DNA from: JBDTSW01 sp051004675
GTDB lineage: Bacteria > Actinomycetota > Thermoleophilia > Solirubrobacterales > 70-9
DNA length: 45,995 nt
Reading direction: 5' to 3'
Assembly (NCBI GenBank): GCA_051004675.1
Contig: JBPCKC010000071.1
Span: 1 to 45,995, forward strand
This document shows, one piece after another, positions 8,072 through 16,128 of this stretch (its first letter is position 1; each line of letters begins with the position of its first letter). A program made the position numbers and the translations under genes. The notes below the pieces were generated by a model that did no database searches, was not told the DNA's origin, and saw only the letters and a list, made by a program, of their open reading frames with translations.

Positions 8072-9448
8072 GTGCCCGAGACCGCGGACACCCCCGTGCC
8101 CGAGGTGAAGCTCGACGAGATCGTCGCTCTCTGCAAGCGCCGCGGGTTCATCTTCCCGTCGTCGGAGATCTACGGCGGGCTGGGCTCGACCTACGACTAC
8201 GGCCACTACGGCGTGCTGCTCAAGAACAACATCAAGGCCGAGTGGTGGCGCGCGATGCTCATCGACCGCGACGACATCGTCGCCCTCGACTCGGCGATCC
8301 TCCAGCACCCTCGGGTGTGGGAGGCGAGCGGGCATCTCGCGGGCTTCACCGACCCCATGGTCGATTGCAAGACCTGCGGCCAGCGGTTCCGCGCCGACAA
8401 GCTCGGCGACGCCCGGTGCCCGCAAAAGCCCTCGAAGCCGCCGGGCGAGGGCCCCGATTGCGAGCTCACCGACGCTCGTGAGTTCAACCTCATGTTCGAG
8501 ACGAACGTCGGCCCGGTGCGCGACACCGCATCGGTCGCCTACCTGCGCCCGGAGACCGCGCAGGGCATCTTCATCAACTTCAAGAACGTCCTCCAGTTCG
8601 CGCGCAAGAAACCGCCGTTCGGGATCGCTCAGGTGGGCAAGTCGTTTCGCAACGAGATCACGCCGGGCAACTTCGTCTTCCGCACGCGCGAGTTCGAGCA
8701 GATGGAGATGGAGTACTTCACGCCACCGGATCAGGCGCAGGAGTGGTTCGAGCACTGGACCAAGGCCCGCTTCGAGTGGTACGTCGAGCTCGGCATCCGG
8801 CCCGAGCTGCTGCGGCTGCGCCCACACGACTCCGACGAGCTCTCCCACTACTCGTCCGGAACTTCCGACGTGGAGTACCTGTTCCCGATCGGATGGTCGG
8901 AGCTGGAGGGCATCGCCAACCGGGGCGACTTCGACCTGCGCCAGCACGCCGAGTTCTCCGGCGAGAAGCTGGAGTACTTCGACCAGTCCAGCGGGGAGCG
9001 CTACGTCCCCCACGTGGTCGAGCCGGCCGCCGGCGCCGATCGGGCCGCGCTCGCGTTCCTGGTGGACGCCTACGAGACCGAGGAGGTCGAGGGCCGCCGG
9101 CGCACCGTGCTGCGCCTGCACCCCAAGCTCGCGCCGGTGAAGGTGGCGGTGCTGCCACTGGTCTCCAAGGAGGGCATGCCCGAGCGCGCGCGCGAGATCT
9201 TCGACTCGCTCCGCCGGCGGCTTCCCGCCGAGTTCGACGAGGGCGGCTCGATCGGCAAGCGCTACCGCCGCCAGGACGAGATCGGGACGCCCTGGGGCGT
9301 CACCGTTGACGGCCAGACCCTCACCGACGACACCGTCACCCTCCGCGACCGCGACACCCTGGAGCAGGAGCGCGTTCCGGCCGACGAACTGGGCGACCTC
9401 CTCACGGCCCGCCTCGACGAGGACTGGGCGAGCCCGAAGCGCAACTAG
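8072..9448 (+). CDS. glyQS: glycyl-tRNA synthetase, single-chain class II type
   Basis: A 458-residue enzyme that charges tRNA-Gly. The catalytic core begins with CKRRGFIFPSSEIYGGL and YDYGHYGVLLKNNIK. Class II motif 2 is visible as VGKSFRNEITPGNFVFRTRE followed by FEQMEMEYF, and the glycine-site segment as RPETAQGIFINFKN. An insertion near residues 100-135 carries Cys residues (CKTCG, RCPQ, DCEL) that could hold a structural zinc. The last 120 residues form the anticodon-binding domain (LAPVKVAVLPLVSKEGM onward). The length fits the alpha-2 dimer type, not the alpha-2/beta-2 type. The GTG start is chosen from the leaderless -10 spacing. Confidence 0.96.
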   Translation: MPETADTPVPEVKLDEIVALCKRRGFIFPSSEIYGGLGSTYDYGHYGVLLKNNIKAEWWRAMLIDRDDIVALDSAILQHPRVWEASGHLAGFTDPMVDCKTCGQRFRADKLGDARCPQKPSKPPGEGPDCELTDAREFNLMFETNVGPVRDTASVAYLRPETAQGIFINFKNVLQFARKKPPFGIAQVGKSFRNEITPGNFVFRTREFEQMEMEYFTPPDQAQEWFEHWTKARFEWYVELGIRPELLRLRPHDSDELSHYSSGTSDVEYLFPIGWSELEGIANRGDFDLRQHAEFSGEKLEYFDQSSGERYVPHVVEPAAGADRAALAFLVDAYETEEVEGRRRTVLRLHPKLAPVKVAVLPLVSKEGMPERAREIFDSLRRRLPAEFDEGGSIGKRYRRQDEIGTPWGVTVDGQTLTDDTVTLRDRDTLEQERVPADELGDLLTARLDEDWASPKRN

Positions 9449-9466
9449 CCCCCGGAAGCCGGCCGA

Positions 9467-9511
9467 GGGTTGCGGATCTGACCCCGGCTGGCGAGGCCGA
9501 TCCCGCAACCC
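9467..9511. terminator. long hairpin between convergent glyQS and tetR genes
   Basis: GGGTTGCGGATC (9467-9478) pairs with GATCCCGCAACCC (9499-9511) with one bulged base, enclosing a 20-nt loop. It lies in the 78-bp gap between the two convergent stop codons, so it can serve both strands. The long, nearly perfect stem makes a terminator likely even without a U-tract. Confidence 0.65.
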
Positions 9512-9526
9512 CGGGGACCGGCCGCC

Positions 9527-10171
9527 CTATCGGGGCGCCCAGCGCTCGCCGCGCCCGAGGCGGTCGAGGCCGACCCAGGCGAAGTCCATCGCCAGCTCCA
9601 GCACGCGCTCGCGGGGGACGGCGCGGTGGTCGTCCCACCAGTCTGCCAGCGACTGGACGGCTCCGGTTAGCTGCTGGGCCATCATCTCGGTCGCCTGCTC
9701 GAAGTCGGGCTCGGCGTCGCGGAACGTGCGCGGGGCGTTGGCCACCATCAAGGCCGCGATCGTCGCGCTGACCTCGCGCTGAAGGCGGGTGAACGCCTCG
9801 GCGATGTCGGGGTCGCCGGTGTTTCGGAACAGCAGGCGCCAGGCGACCGGCCTCTCCTCCACGAAGGCCAGGAAGGCGTCGATCCCGGCTCGCAGCCTGT
9901 CCTCCTCCGAGCTCGCGGCGGTGATCGCGGCGGTGACCCGGCCGAGGAGCTCGTGGACGTTCATCTCCAAGAGCGCCCGCTCGAGGTCGCGCTTGGAGTC
10001 GAAGTGCTCGTAGATCAGAGCCTTGGAGACGCCGCCGCGGGCGGCGACGTCCTCGAGCGACCCGCCGTGGAATCCCCGCTCGGAGAACACCTCGAGCGCC
10101 GCCGCGAGGATCGCAGAGCGACGGTCGGCCGCCGACAGGCGCCGCCGCGTGGGACTCTCCGCCTCGCTCAT
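9527..10171 (-). CDS. TetR family transcriptional regulator
   Basis: A 214-residue repressor-type regulator. The N-terminal helix-turn-helix spans about residues 17-62 (RRSAILAAALEVFSERGF, GGSLEDVAARGGVSKALIY, EHFDSKRDLERALL). The rest is an all-helical ligand/dimerisation domain with several Trp and Phe residues typical of hydrophobic-ligand sensors. The gene is divergent from the acyltransferase at 10217 with a 45-bp spacer. Its own -10 (TACTCT, minus strand, 7 nt before the ATG) lies in one arm of an inverted repeat. A palindrome upstream of the R2lox-like gene shares the CCAATC core and GTCA half-site with this spacer, so the regulator plausibly controls itself, the acyltransferase and that oxidase. 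The ligand is unknown. Confidence 0.9.
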   Translation of the reverse strand: MSEAESPTRRRLSAADRRSAILAAALEVFSERGFHGGSLEDVAARGGVSKALIYEHFDSKRDLERALLEMNVHELLGRVTAAITAASSEEDRLRAGIDAFLAFVEERPVAWRLLFRNTGDPDIAEAFTRLQREVSATIAALMVANAPRTFRDAEPDFEQATEMMAQQLTGAVQSLADWWDDHRAVPRERVLELAMDFAWVGLDRLGRGERWAPR

Positions 10172-10175
10172 CGGG

Positions 10176-10209
10176 GCCAGAGTAAAGACCCAATCCGTCA
10201 AACTCTGGC
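10176..10209. promoter_or_regulatory. divergent promoter/operator region with 8-bp inverted repeat
   Basis: GCCAGAGT (10176-10183) and ACTCTGGC (10202-10209) form a perfect inverted repeat around an 18-nt centre containing CCAATCCGTCA. The left arm contains the minus-strand -10 of the tetR gene (TACTCT). The right arm is in the mirrored position ahead of the acyltransferase. The centre resembles the palindrome at 11280-11299, agreeing at about 10 of 15 positions when aligned on CAATC. This suggests autoregulation by the TetR protein. Confidence 0.5.
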
Positions 10210-10216
10210 GCTTGTA

Positions 10217-11320
10217 ATGCCGACCGAGGCCACCCAGCCCGCGGCCGACCACTCGCGCCGCAACAACATCGGTTCGCTCCGCCTGATCGGGGCGCTCATG
10301 GTGCTGGTCGGGCACAGCTTCATCCTCGCCAGCGCCGACGGCAGCACGGGCGATGCGCTCTCCCGGGCGATCGGCGACGTGGCGCCGTTTCGGATGGGCC
10401 TGCCCGGCATCGGGGTCGCGATGTTCTTCGCGATCTCCGGCTACCTCGTCGCGCAGAGCTACCAGCGCCGCGGGGGGTCGCTCGCCTACGTGGAGGCGAG
10501 GCTCCTGCGAATCTATCCCGCGCTGTGGATCGCGATCGGGATTACGGTGCTCATGGGCGCCATCGTCTCGGTCTTCTCCCCCGAGGACTTCCTCTCCAGC
10601 AAGCGGACCCTCGTTTACGCGGTCGGGGGGGCGAGCCTGCTGGACCTCCAGTTCACCCTGCCGGGCGTGTTCGGCTCGAACCCGCGGGCGGCATCCGTCA
10701 ACGGGTCGCTGTGGACCCTCCCGGTCGAGCTGAAGATGTACCTGTTCGTGGCGGCCGTGGGCGTCGTCGGGCTGCTGGGGCGCCGGTTGCTCTTCAACCT
10801 CGCGGCGGCGGCAATCCTGGCCGTGGCCGGGCTGTGGCCCGAGGCGCTGCCGCTGATGGGCAACCCCGACCATCAGTCGATCGCCCTGTTCTTTTTGGTC
10901 GGCACCGCGCTCTACGTCAACCGTGGCGCAGTGCCGTTGCGCGGCGTCGCCGTCGGCGGGCTCGCCTTGCTGGCCGCGGCGCTCAGCTGGACGGCCGCCT
11001 ACCCCGTGCTGTTCGCCGTCGCGTTCTCCTACGCGGTGCTCTGGCTCGGCTTCGCCAGTCGTCCGCGGCTGCCCGACCTCGCCGCTCGCGGCGACCTCTC
11101 CTACGGCACCTACCTGTACGCGTTCCCCGTCTCCCAGCTCTGGGTGCTGGCGCTGGGGCCGGGATCGCCGTGGCTGGTGGCGGGGCTGACGGCCGCCGTC
11201 GTGCTGCCCATGGCGTTCGCGAGCTGGCGCCTGGTGGAGGAGCCGGCCCTGCGGCTCAAGGGCCGGCTGGTGCCGCCGAAACTGACCAATCGGTCAGTTA
11301 TAGTCCGCCCAAGCGAGTAG
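10217..11320 (+). CDS. acyltransferase family 3 membrane protein (OafA/YrhL-like)
   Basis: A 367-residue polytopic membrane protein of the family that O-acylates sugars or other cell-surface groups. The diagnostic features are LRLIGALMVLVGHSFILA (the conserved His near residue 34), IGVAMFFAISGYLVAQSYQR near residue 73, and RLLRIYPALWIAIGI near 98. About ten hydrophobic helices follow. The acceptor is unknown. There is no clear ribosome binding site at the ATG. It is divergent from tetR, and its 3' end contains the operator and -10 of the R2lox-like gene, so the two plus-strand genes may be both co-transcribed and independently controlled. Confidence 0.9.
   Translation: MPTEATQPAADHSRRNNIGSLRLIGALMVLVGHSFILASADGSTGDALSRAIGDVAPFRMGLPGIGVAMFFAISGYLVAQSYQRRGGSLAYVEARLLRIYPALWIAIGITVLMGAIVSVFSPEDFLSSKRTLVYAVGGASLLDLQFTLPGVFGSNPRAASVNGSLWTLPVELKMYLFVAAVGVVGLLGRRLLFNLAAAAILAVAGLWPEALPLMGNPDHQSIALFFLVGTALYVNRGAVPLRGVAVGGLALLAAALSWTAAYPVLFAVAFSYAVLWLGFASRPRLPDLAARGDLSYGTYLYAFPVSQLWVLALGPGSPWLVAGLTAAVVLPMAFASWRLVEEPALRLKGRLVPPKLTNRSVIVRPSE
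11280..11304 (+). promoter_or_regulatory. perfect 8-bp-arm palindrome plus -10, operator/promoter of the R2lox-like gene
   Basis: AACTGACC (11280-11287) and GGTCAGTT (11292-11299) are perfect inverted repeats around AATC, a 20-bp site of the size bound by TetR dimers. A good -10 hexamer, TATAGT (11299-11304), begins at its last base, so a bound repressor would cover the space between -35 and -10. The start codon of the oxidase gene is 36 bp further on, with a purine-rich GGAAGGG before it. The site overlaps the last codons of the acyltransferase gene. Confidence 0.7.
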
Positions 11321-11340
11321 CGGCAACAGGAAGGGCTTCG

Positions 11341-12630
11341 ATGAGCGTTGCGCAGAAGGACGGGATCGAGCGGTCGTTCGCCAGCCAGATCTCCTACGAG
11401 GATCTCTACAAGCGCTGGGAGAAGGGCAACTGGTCGGCTTACGACATCGACTTTTCCAAGGACCGCGAGGGCTGGGATGCGTTGAGCGACCTCCAGCGCG
11501 ACGCCGCGCTTTGGATCTACTCGATGTTCTTCTTCGGCGAGGACTCCGTCACCGACAACCTCTCCCCCTTCATCGACGCGGCGCCGAAGGAGGAGCAGAA
11601 GTACTTCCTCGCCACGCAGCAGGTCGACGAGGCCCGCCACGCCGTCTTCTTCCACCGCTTCTTCAAGGAGGTGCTGGGCGCCGGCGACGAGATCGCCTCG
11701 ACGCTGGCGTTCACCGAGTCGCAGCTCGGGTGGGGCTACCGCAACGTGTTCGCGCGCCTCGACTCGATGGCCGACGAGCTTCGCCGCGACCGCTCGCTCC
11801 CGAAGTTCGCCCAGGCGATCGCCCTCTACCACCTGGTCGTGGAGGCGACGCTCGCGCAGCCCGGACAGCACTACATCGAGGACTACTTCGCCAAGGCCGG
11901 GACGATGCCCGGGTTCTCGGACGGAATGACGAACGTCTCGCGCGACGAGCAGCGCCACATCGGCTTTGGCGTCAAGGTGCTCTCGGAGCTCCTCGCCGAG
12001 TCGGACGAGTGCAAGGCGGCCGTCCGCGAGCTGCTGCTGGAGGTCATGCCCTACTCCCTCGCCGTGTTCGTCCCGCCGGACGGGATCAACCGCGAGTACA
12101 CCCGCGCCTACGGGTTCGAGATGGAGGACATCTTCGCGTTCGGCCTGAGGTCGGTGCGTACCAAGTGGAAGGCCATCGGCTACCCGATGGAGGACATGCC
12201 GGGCGTGCTCCCGGTCGATCCCGACATCCCCGCCGAGGAGATCGCCGCCCGTCAGATCCGCCTGCTCGAGGCCGGCGTCATGGGCGAGCCCAACGGGCGC
12301 CCGGACTCGGATCCCGAGATCCAGCAGATCTACTTCGACGTGGTCGCCAACTCCGCCGACACGAACGCCGTGAACGGCCGGCCGCTGACGGTCCAGTGGG
12401 ACTTCTCCGACGCCGATCCCTGGCACGTCATCGTCGCGAACGGCGCGACCCGCGCCCAGCATGGCCATGCCCCCGACGCGGACGTCACGATCCAGGCGAG
12501 CTGGGCGGACTGGATCAACATCTCGAAGGGCGCGATCCCGCCCCGCCGCGCACTGATCTCCCGGCGGCTTCGGATGCGCGGTGGACCGCGCGGGCTGCTC
12601 GCGTTCTCGCGCGCCTTCCCCCGCCGCTAG
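11341..12630 (+). CDS. R2lox-like di-iron/Mn-Fe oxidase fused to a C-terminal SCP2-like lipid-binding domain
   Basis: A 429-residue protein. Residues about 1-310 are a ferritin-like R2 fold with all six expected metal ligands: E67 (FFFGEDSV), E97 and H100 (VDEARH), E168 (VVEAT), E203 and H206 (RDEQRHIGFG). The residue three after the first Glu is Val70 and the residue five before the fourth ligand is Tyr163. These are the relative positions of the Val-Tyr pair that forms the ether cross-link in R2-like ligand-binding oxidases (R2lox), so it is probably an R2lox and not the ribonucleotide reductase radical subunit. Residues about 325-429 (QWDFSDADPWHVIVANG, VTIQASWADWINISKG) resemble an SCP2 sterol-carrier domain, suggesting that a bound lipid is the substrate. 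The stop shares a CTAG with the convergent MMPL gene. Confidence 0.85.
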   Translation: MSVAQKDGIERSFASQISYEDLYKRWEKGNWSAYDIDFSKDREGWDALSDLQRDAALWIYSMFFFGEDSVTDNLSPFIDAAPKEEQKYFLATQQVDEARHAVFFHRFFKEVLGAGDEIASTLAFTESQLGWGYRNVFARLDSMADELRRDRSLPKFAQAIALYHLVVEATLAQPGQHYIEDYFAKAGTMPGFSDGMTNVSRDEQRHIGFGVKVLSELLAESDECKAAVRELLLEVMPYSLAVFVPPDGINREYTRAYGFEMEDIFAFGLRSVRTKWKAIGYPMEDMPGVLPVDPDIPAEEIAARQIRLLEAGVMGEPNGRPDSDPEIQQIYFDVVANSADTNAVNGRPLTVQWDFSDADPWHVIVANGATRAQHGHAPDADVTIQASWADWINISKGAIPPRRALISRRLRMRGGPRGLLAFSRAFPRR

Positions 12631-14864
12631 TAGGCCCGGCTGGGCTCGGGATCGGCCGTGGGTTCGCGGCGCTCCGGCGCCGGCCCCTCGAACCCGAGGT
12701 CCGGCAGCAGGCGGTCGAACCAGCCGGGCAGCCACCAGTTCCAGCCCCCCATGAGCTGCATCGCCGCCGGGACGAGGATCAGGCGCACCAGGGTCGCGTC
12801 GAGCGCGATCGCGACCGCGTTGCCGAGCCCCAGCTCCTTGATCGAGGGCACGCCGGTGAGGACGAAGACGGCGAAGACCGAGGTCATAATGAGCGCGGCG
12901 GAGGAGATGGTGCGGGCGCTTCCCGAGAGCCCCTCGGCGACCGCCAGCGTGTTGTCCCCGTGCGACTCGTAGCGCTCGCGGATACGGGAGAGGAGGAAGA
13001 CCTCGTAGTCCATTGAGAGGCCGAAGACGACGGCGAGGATCAGCGGCGGCGTGAGGGTGTCGATCGCGCCGGTGGACTCGAAGCCCAGAAAACCGTCCAG
13101 CCAGCCCCATTGGAAGACGACCACGAGCACGCCGTAGGCCGCGCCGATCGACAGCAGGTTCATGAGGATCGCCTTCAGCGGCAGCACGATCGAGCGCAAC
13201 ATCAGCATCAGGACCAGGAACGAGAAGCCGAGGATGAAGGCGATGATCCTCCACATCGAGCCGTCGATCTGATCGCGCACGTCCACGATCCGCGCGGCCT
13301 CGCCACCGACCGCGATCTCCGCCCGCTCCGAGGCCGGCGAGCGCGGCACGACCTCGCCGCGGAGCCGCTTCACCAGGGCCGCGGCGGCGTCCGAGTCGCT
13401 GGCCCCCCGCGGTGTGGCCGAGACGAGGGCAGTGCCCTCACCGGGCACGGGATCGGCGACCGCGGCCACCCCGCGGTCCCCGGCGACGTCGGCGGCCAGG
13501 GTCTCGGCGGCTCGGGAGTTGGCCGCGCCGGCCGGCTCGCCGGCGTCGAAGTCCATGAGCAGCTGAACGGGATTCGCTCCGCCGCCGGTGGCCTCGCCTG
13601 CGAGCTCGTTGCCGACCACGACGTCGTGGTCGGGCGGGAACTGATCCAGCGCGCCCGTACCCGTCTCCATGGCGAGGACGGGCAGCGCCAGCGTCAGCAG
13701 CACCCCCGCCGAGACCCCGATCGACAGCCAGGGCCGCGCCATCACCGCGCGCGTCCACCGCTCCCAAAAGCCAAGGTCGTCCTCGCGGCTGGAGCCCGGC
13801 CGGCGGCGGCGATGCACCACGCTGCGCCGGAAGAACAGGATCACCGACCAGATCGCGCCACCCGCCTCGACGCGATGGCCCAGCAGGCGGATCAACGCGG
13901 GCAGCAGGACGACGGCGGCGAGGATCGAGATCGCGACCACCACCATCGCGCCGAGGGCCATCGAGCGCAGGGTCTGGTTGTTGACCATGAACAGGCCGGC
14001 CAGCGAGATGACCACGGCCATCCCCGAGAAGACGACCGCGAGGCCAGAGGTCGCGAGGGCCTCCGAGCGGGCCTCGGCCGCTCCCTTGCCGTCGCGAACC
14101 TCCTCGCGGAACCGGGCGAGGATGAAGAGCGAGTAGTCGACCGCCACCCCGATCCCGATCATCGAGGCCATGTTGGTAACGAAGACCGACATCTCCATCT
14201 GCTGGGAGAGGGCGAAGATCACCGCGCCGGTGAGGATCACCGAGACGAAGCCCAAGACGAGCGGCAGCGAGGCCGCCGCGAGCGATCCGAACACAGCCAG
14301 GAGGATCAGCGCGACGATCGGGAAGCCGATCGCCTCCGCCTTGGCGAGGTCCTCCTTCGAGAGCTCCTGGAGCCCGGCCCACGAGGCGGGCTGTCCCGCC
14401 AGGTACGCGGTAACCCCGTCGGCGGCCGTCCCCGGGTCGATTGCTTCGCGGAGGTCTCCCGCAGCGTCTGTCTGGGCGTCGGTGGGCAGCTCGGTCTCCA
14501 GCGGGACGACCGCGATGTCGCCGGCGGCCAGCGCCTGCTCGGCCTCCGCGGTGGCCCCGGCCGGAAGCTCCAGGCCAGGGGCCTCGGCCACCGCCTGCTC
14601 CATCCGTGCGATCGCGGCGCCGGGGCTGGGAGCCTTCCCGCTCGCCTCGAGCACCACGGCGACGGCTCCGTCGCGCGCCCCCTCGTAGCCGCTCTCGAGC
14701 ACCTGCTCGACCTCCTCCGACTGGCTTTTAGGCACTGAGAAGCCCCCGCCGGTGAGGTCCTCCGTCTGGCGGGAGGCGAACGGCAGCGCGGCCACGAGAA
14801 CCGCGAGCCAGGCCGCGACGACGAACCAGCGGCGACGCGCCAGGAAGCCGGCGAGGGTGTGCAT
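12627..14864 (-). CDS. MMPL family (RND superfamily) transporter
   Basis: A 745-residue transporter with two similar halves, each with one membrane helix, a large extracytoplasmic loop and a bundle of five helices. It begins MHTLAGFLARRRWFVVAAWL. The RND signature in the first half is GIGVAVDYSLFILARFREE (about residue 235) and in the second half VFGLSMDYEVFLLSRIRERY (about 620). Both contain the Asp-Tyr pair used for proton coupling. The family exports lipids or lipid-linked compounds. The ATG at 14864 is preferred over a GTG four codons upstream because AGGTGAGGG sits at ribosome-binding distance. A TetR gene and a small membrane protein gene lie just upstream on the same strand. Confidence 0.93.
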   Translation of the reverse strand: MHTLAGFLARRRWFVVAAWLAVLVAALPFASRQTEDLTGGGFSVPKSQSEEVEQVLESGYEGARDGAVAVVLEASGKAPSPGAAIARMEQAVAEAPGLELPAGATAEAEQALAAGDIAVVPLETELPTDAQTDAAGDLREAIDPGTAADGVTAYLAGQPASWAGLQELSKEDLAKAEAIGFPIVALILLAVFGSLAAASLPLVLGFVSVILTGAVIFALSQQMEMSVFVTNMASMIGIGVAVDYSLFILARFREEVRDGKGAAEARSEALATSGLAVVFSGMAVVISLAGLFMVNNQTLRSMALGAMVVVAISILAAVVLLPALIRLLGHRVEAGGAIWSVILFFRRSVVHRRRRPGSSREDDLGFWERWTRAVMARPWLSIGVSAGVLLTLALPVLAMETGTGALDQFPPDHDVVVGNELAGEATGGGANPVQLLMDFDAGEPAGAANSRAAETLAADVAGDRGVAAVADPVPGEGTALVSATPRGASDSDAAAALVKRLRGEVVPRSPASERAEIAVGGEAARIVDVRDQIDGSMWRIIAFILGFSFLVLMLMLRSIVLPLKAILMNLLSIGAAYGVLVVVFQWGWLDGFLGFESTGAIDTLTPPLILAVVFGLSMDYEVFLLSRIRERYESHGDNTLAVAEGLSGSARTISSAALIMTSVFAVFVLTGVPSIKELGLGNAVAIALDATLVRLILVPAAMQLMGGWNWWLPGWFDRLLPDLGFEGPAPERREPTADPEPSRAY

Positions 14865-14942
14865 GGCCGCCCTCACCTCGACTTCCTCATCGAATGTCGA
14901 TCCGTCCGGGCGCTCAAGGGGGGGCGCCGAACGTAGAGGCGC

Positions 14943-15581
14943 TCAGGGTGCGGCGGCGTGAGATCCGTCACCCAGCAGAAAACGGGCGACCGCATAGCTT
15001 CCCTTTGCCGCGGCCTCCGGCTTGAGAGACGGGTCCGTGAGGAGCTGCACCGAGGCGCCGTCGCCCGCCGCGAACAGGTGCGCGAGGACGACCTCGACGT
15101 CGAAGCGCATGCTGATGATCCCGTCCCGCTCCTTCTGGCGGAGGATCGCTGCGAACTCCGTGCGAGCACGGCTGTAGAGCTCGCCGAGCTGGCGGCGAAG
15201 CTCGGGACTGTGACGGCCGGCCACGAACAGCTCGCTGACCATGTAGACGTAACCGCGCTCGTCCGTGAGCGTGCGCGCGAACGTGTCGGAGAAGGCCGCG
15301 ATGATCGCGTCGGTGCTCTCGGCCCGGCGCAGCGCCGCCCCGAGGGTCTCGATCCGGATCTCGGTGTCGCGGCGGACCACTTCGACCAGCAGCCGCTCCT
15401 TGGTGCCGAAGTAGTAGTGCAGGAGGCCTCGGCTGACGTCCGCCTTGGCCGCGACACGCTCGAATGTGGATCCCACGACCCCGACCTCGGCGACCGACTC
15501 CCGCATCGCTGTGATGATGCGCACCGCCTTCTCGCCGCTCAGCGAACGCCTGGGCTTCGGCGCGGGGCGCCCTCCGGCCAC
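14943..15581 (-). CDS. TetR family transcriptional regulator, probable regulator of the MMPL transporter
   Basis: A 212-residue protein (GTG start). The helix-turn-helix spans about residues 20-65 (RIITAMRESVAEVGVVGSTF, ERVAAKADVSRGLLHYYFGT) and is followed by an all-helical sensor domain. It lies 78 bp upstream of the MMPL transporter gene on the same strand and 17 bp after the single-helix membrane protein gene, so the three likely form one unit. This is the usual arrangement in which a TetR protein controls the exporter next to it. No clear palindrome is visible in the short spacers. The operator may lie upstream of the first gene (16022-16128). Confidence 0.9.
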   Translation of the reverse strand: MAGGRPAPKPRRSLSGEKAVRIITAMRESVAEVGVVGSTFERVAAKADVSRGLLHYYFGTKERLLVEVVRRDTEIRIETLGAALRRAESTDAIIAAFSDTFARTLTDERGYVYMVSELFVAGRHSPELRRQLGELYSRARTEFAAILRQKERDGIISMRFDVEVVLAHLFAAGDGASVQLLTDPSLKPEAAAKGSYAVARFLLGDGSHAAAP

Positions 15582-15598
15582 GGCCGGCTTCCACTCGT

Positions 15599-16021
15599 TC
15601 AGCCGGCCGACTCCGACGTGGTGGTTGAGGTGTACTCGAACTCCTCTTCGGCGCCGAAGAGGCGGTCGAGGACCGCCTTGCGAAGGTCCTCCGACAGCGC
15701 CACTGCGAGAATCGCGCCCACGATGCTCAGCAGCAGCAGGTTGCGGGCGGTGTGGCTCTCGTCCTTCCCACGAAGCTGATCCGACGCCTCACGCAGCGAC
15801 TCGGCCGCGCTCTTCAGCTCGCGATGAATCTTCTTGTCGTCCATCAGGCGCTTCGCCGGCTGACCGTTGTTCACCCGCCCGTAGGCCTTCTTGGCTGAGC
15901 GGTAGGCGTCTTGGAGGTTCTGGCGAAGCTCCTCGTCGTCGACCAGGCGCCGGACGTAGTCGTTGTCGGCTGCCGAACGCCCGGCCTCCCATGCCTTCTC
16001 GGTCCGTGTTCCCTTTGCCAT
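15599..16021 (-). CDS. small single-span membrane protein, function unknown
   Basis: A 140-residue protein. The first 90 residues are charged and helical (WEAGRSAADNDYVRRLVDDE, LRQNLQDAYRSAKKAYGRV), one membrane helix spans about residues 94-110 (NLLLLSIVGAILAVALS), and a short acidic Ser/Thr tail ends it. I do not recognise a named family. The amphipathic N-terminal part could bind the membrane surface or a partner protein. AGGAGGAG lies 6-7 nt before the ATG, one of the strongest Shine-Dalgarno sequences in the window. It is the first gene of the unit leading into tetR and the MMPL exporter. TATGCT about 50 nt upstream on this strand may be its -10. Confidence 0.8.
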   Translation of the reverse strand: MAKGTRTEKAWEAGRSAADNDYVRRLVDDEELRQNLQDAYRSAKKAYGRVNNGQPAKRLMDDKKIHRELKSAAESLREASDQLRGKDESHTARNLLLLSIVGAILAVALSEDLRKAVLDRLFGAEEEFEYTSTTTSESAG

Positions 16022-16128
16022 CAGCGGTCTCCTCCTGCGAGTCCAAGCTCGGTTCGATGCGGACGTTGAGCATATACCCGCTGTGCGAAGCGCAATCAGC
16101 TGAATTCCCTTTACCCGGGAAACGGGCT

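Noticed and set aside
11341..12630. Ribonucleotide reductase beta subunit (NrdB/NrdF)
   Set aside because: The metal ligands fit R2 proteins in general, but the Val/Tyr pair at R2lox positions, the C-terminal SCP2-like domain and the absence of a nearby alpha subunit gene argue for R2lox.
13110..14738. 542-codon open frame on the plus strand
   Set aside because: Shadow of the MMPL transporter; charged, low-complexity Arg/Asp/Glu/His product with no recognisable domain.
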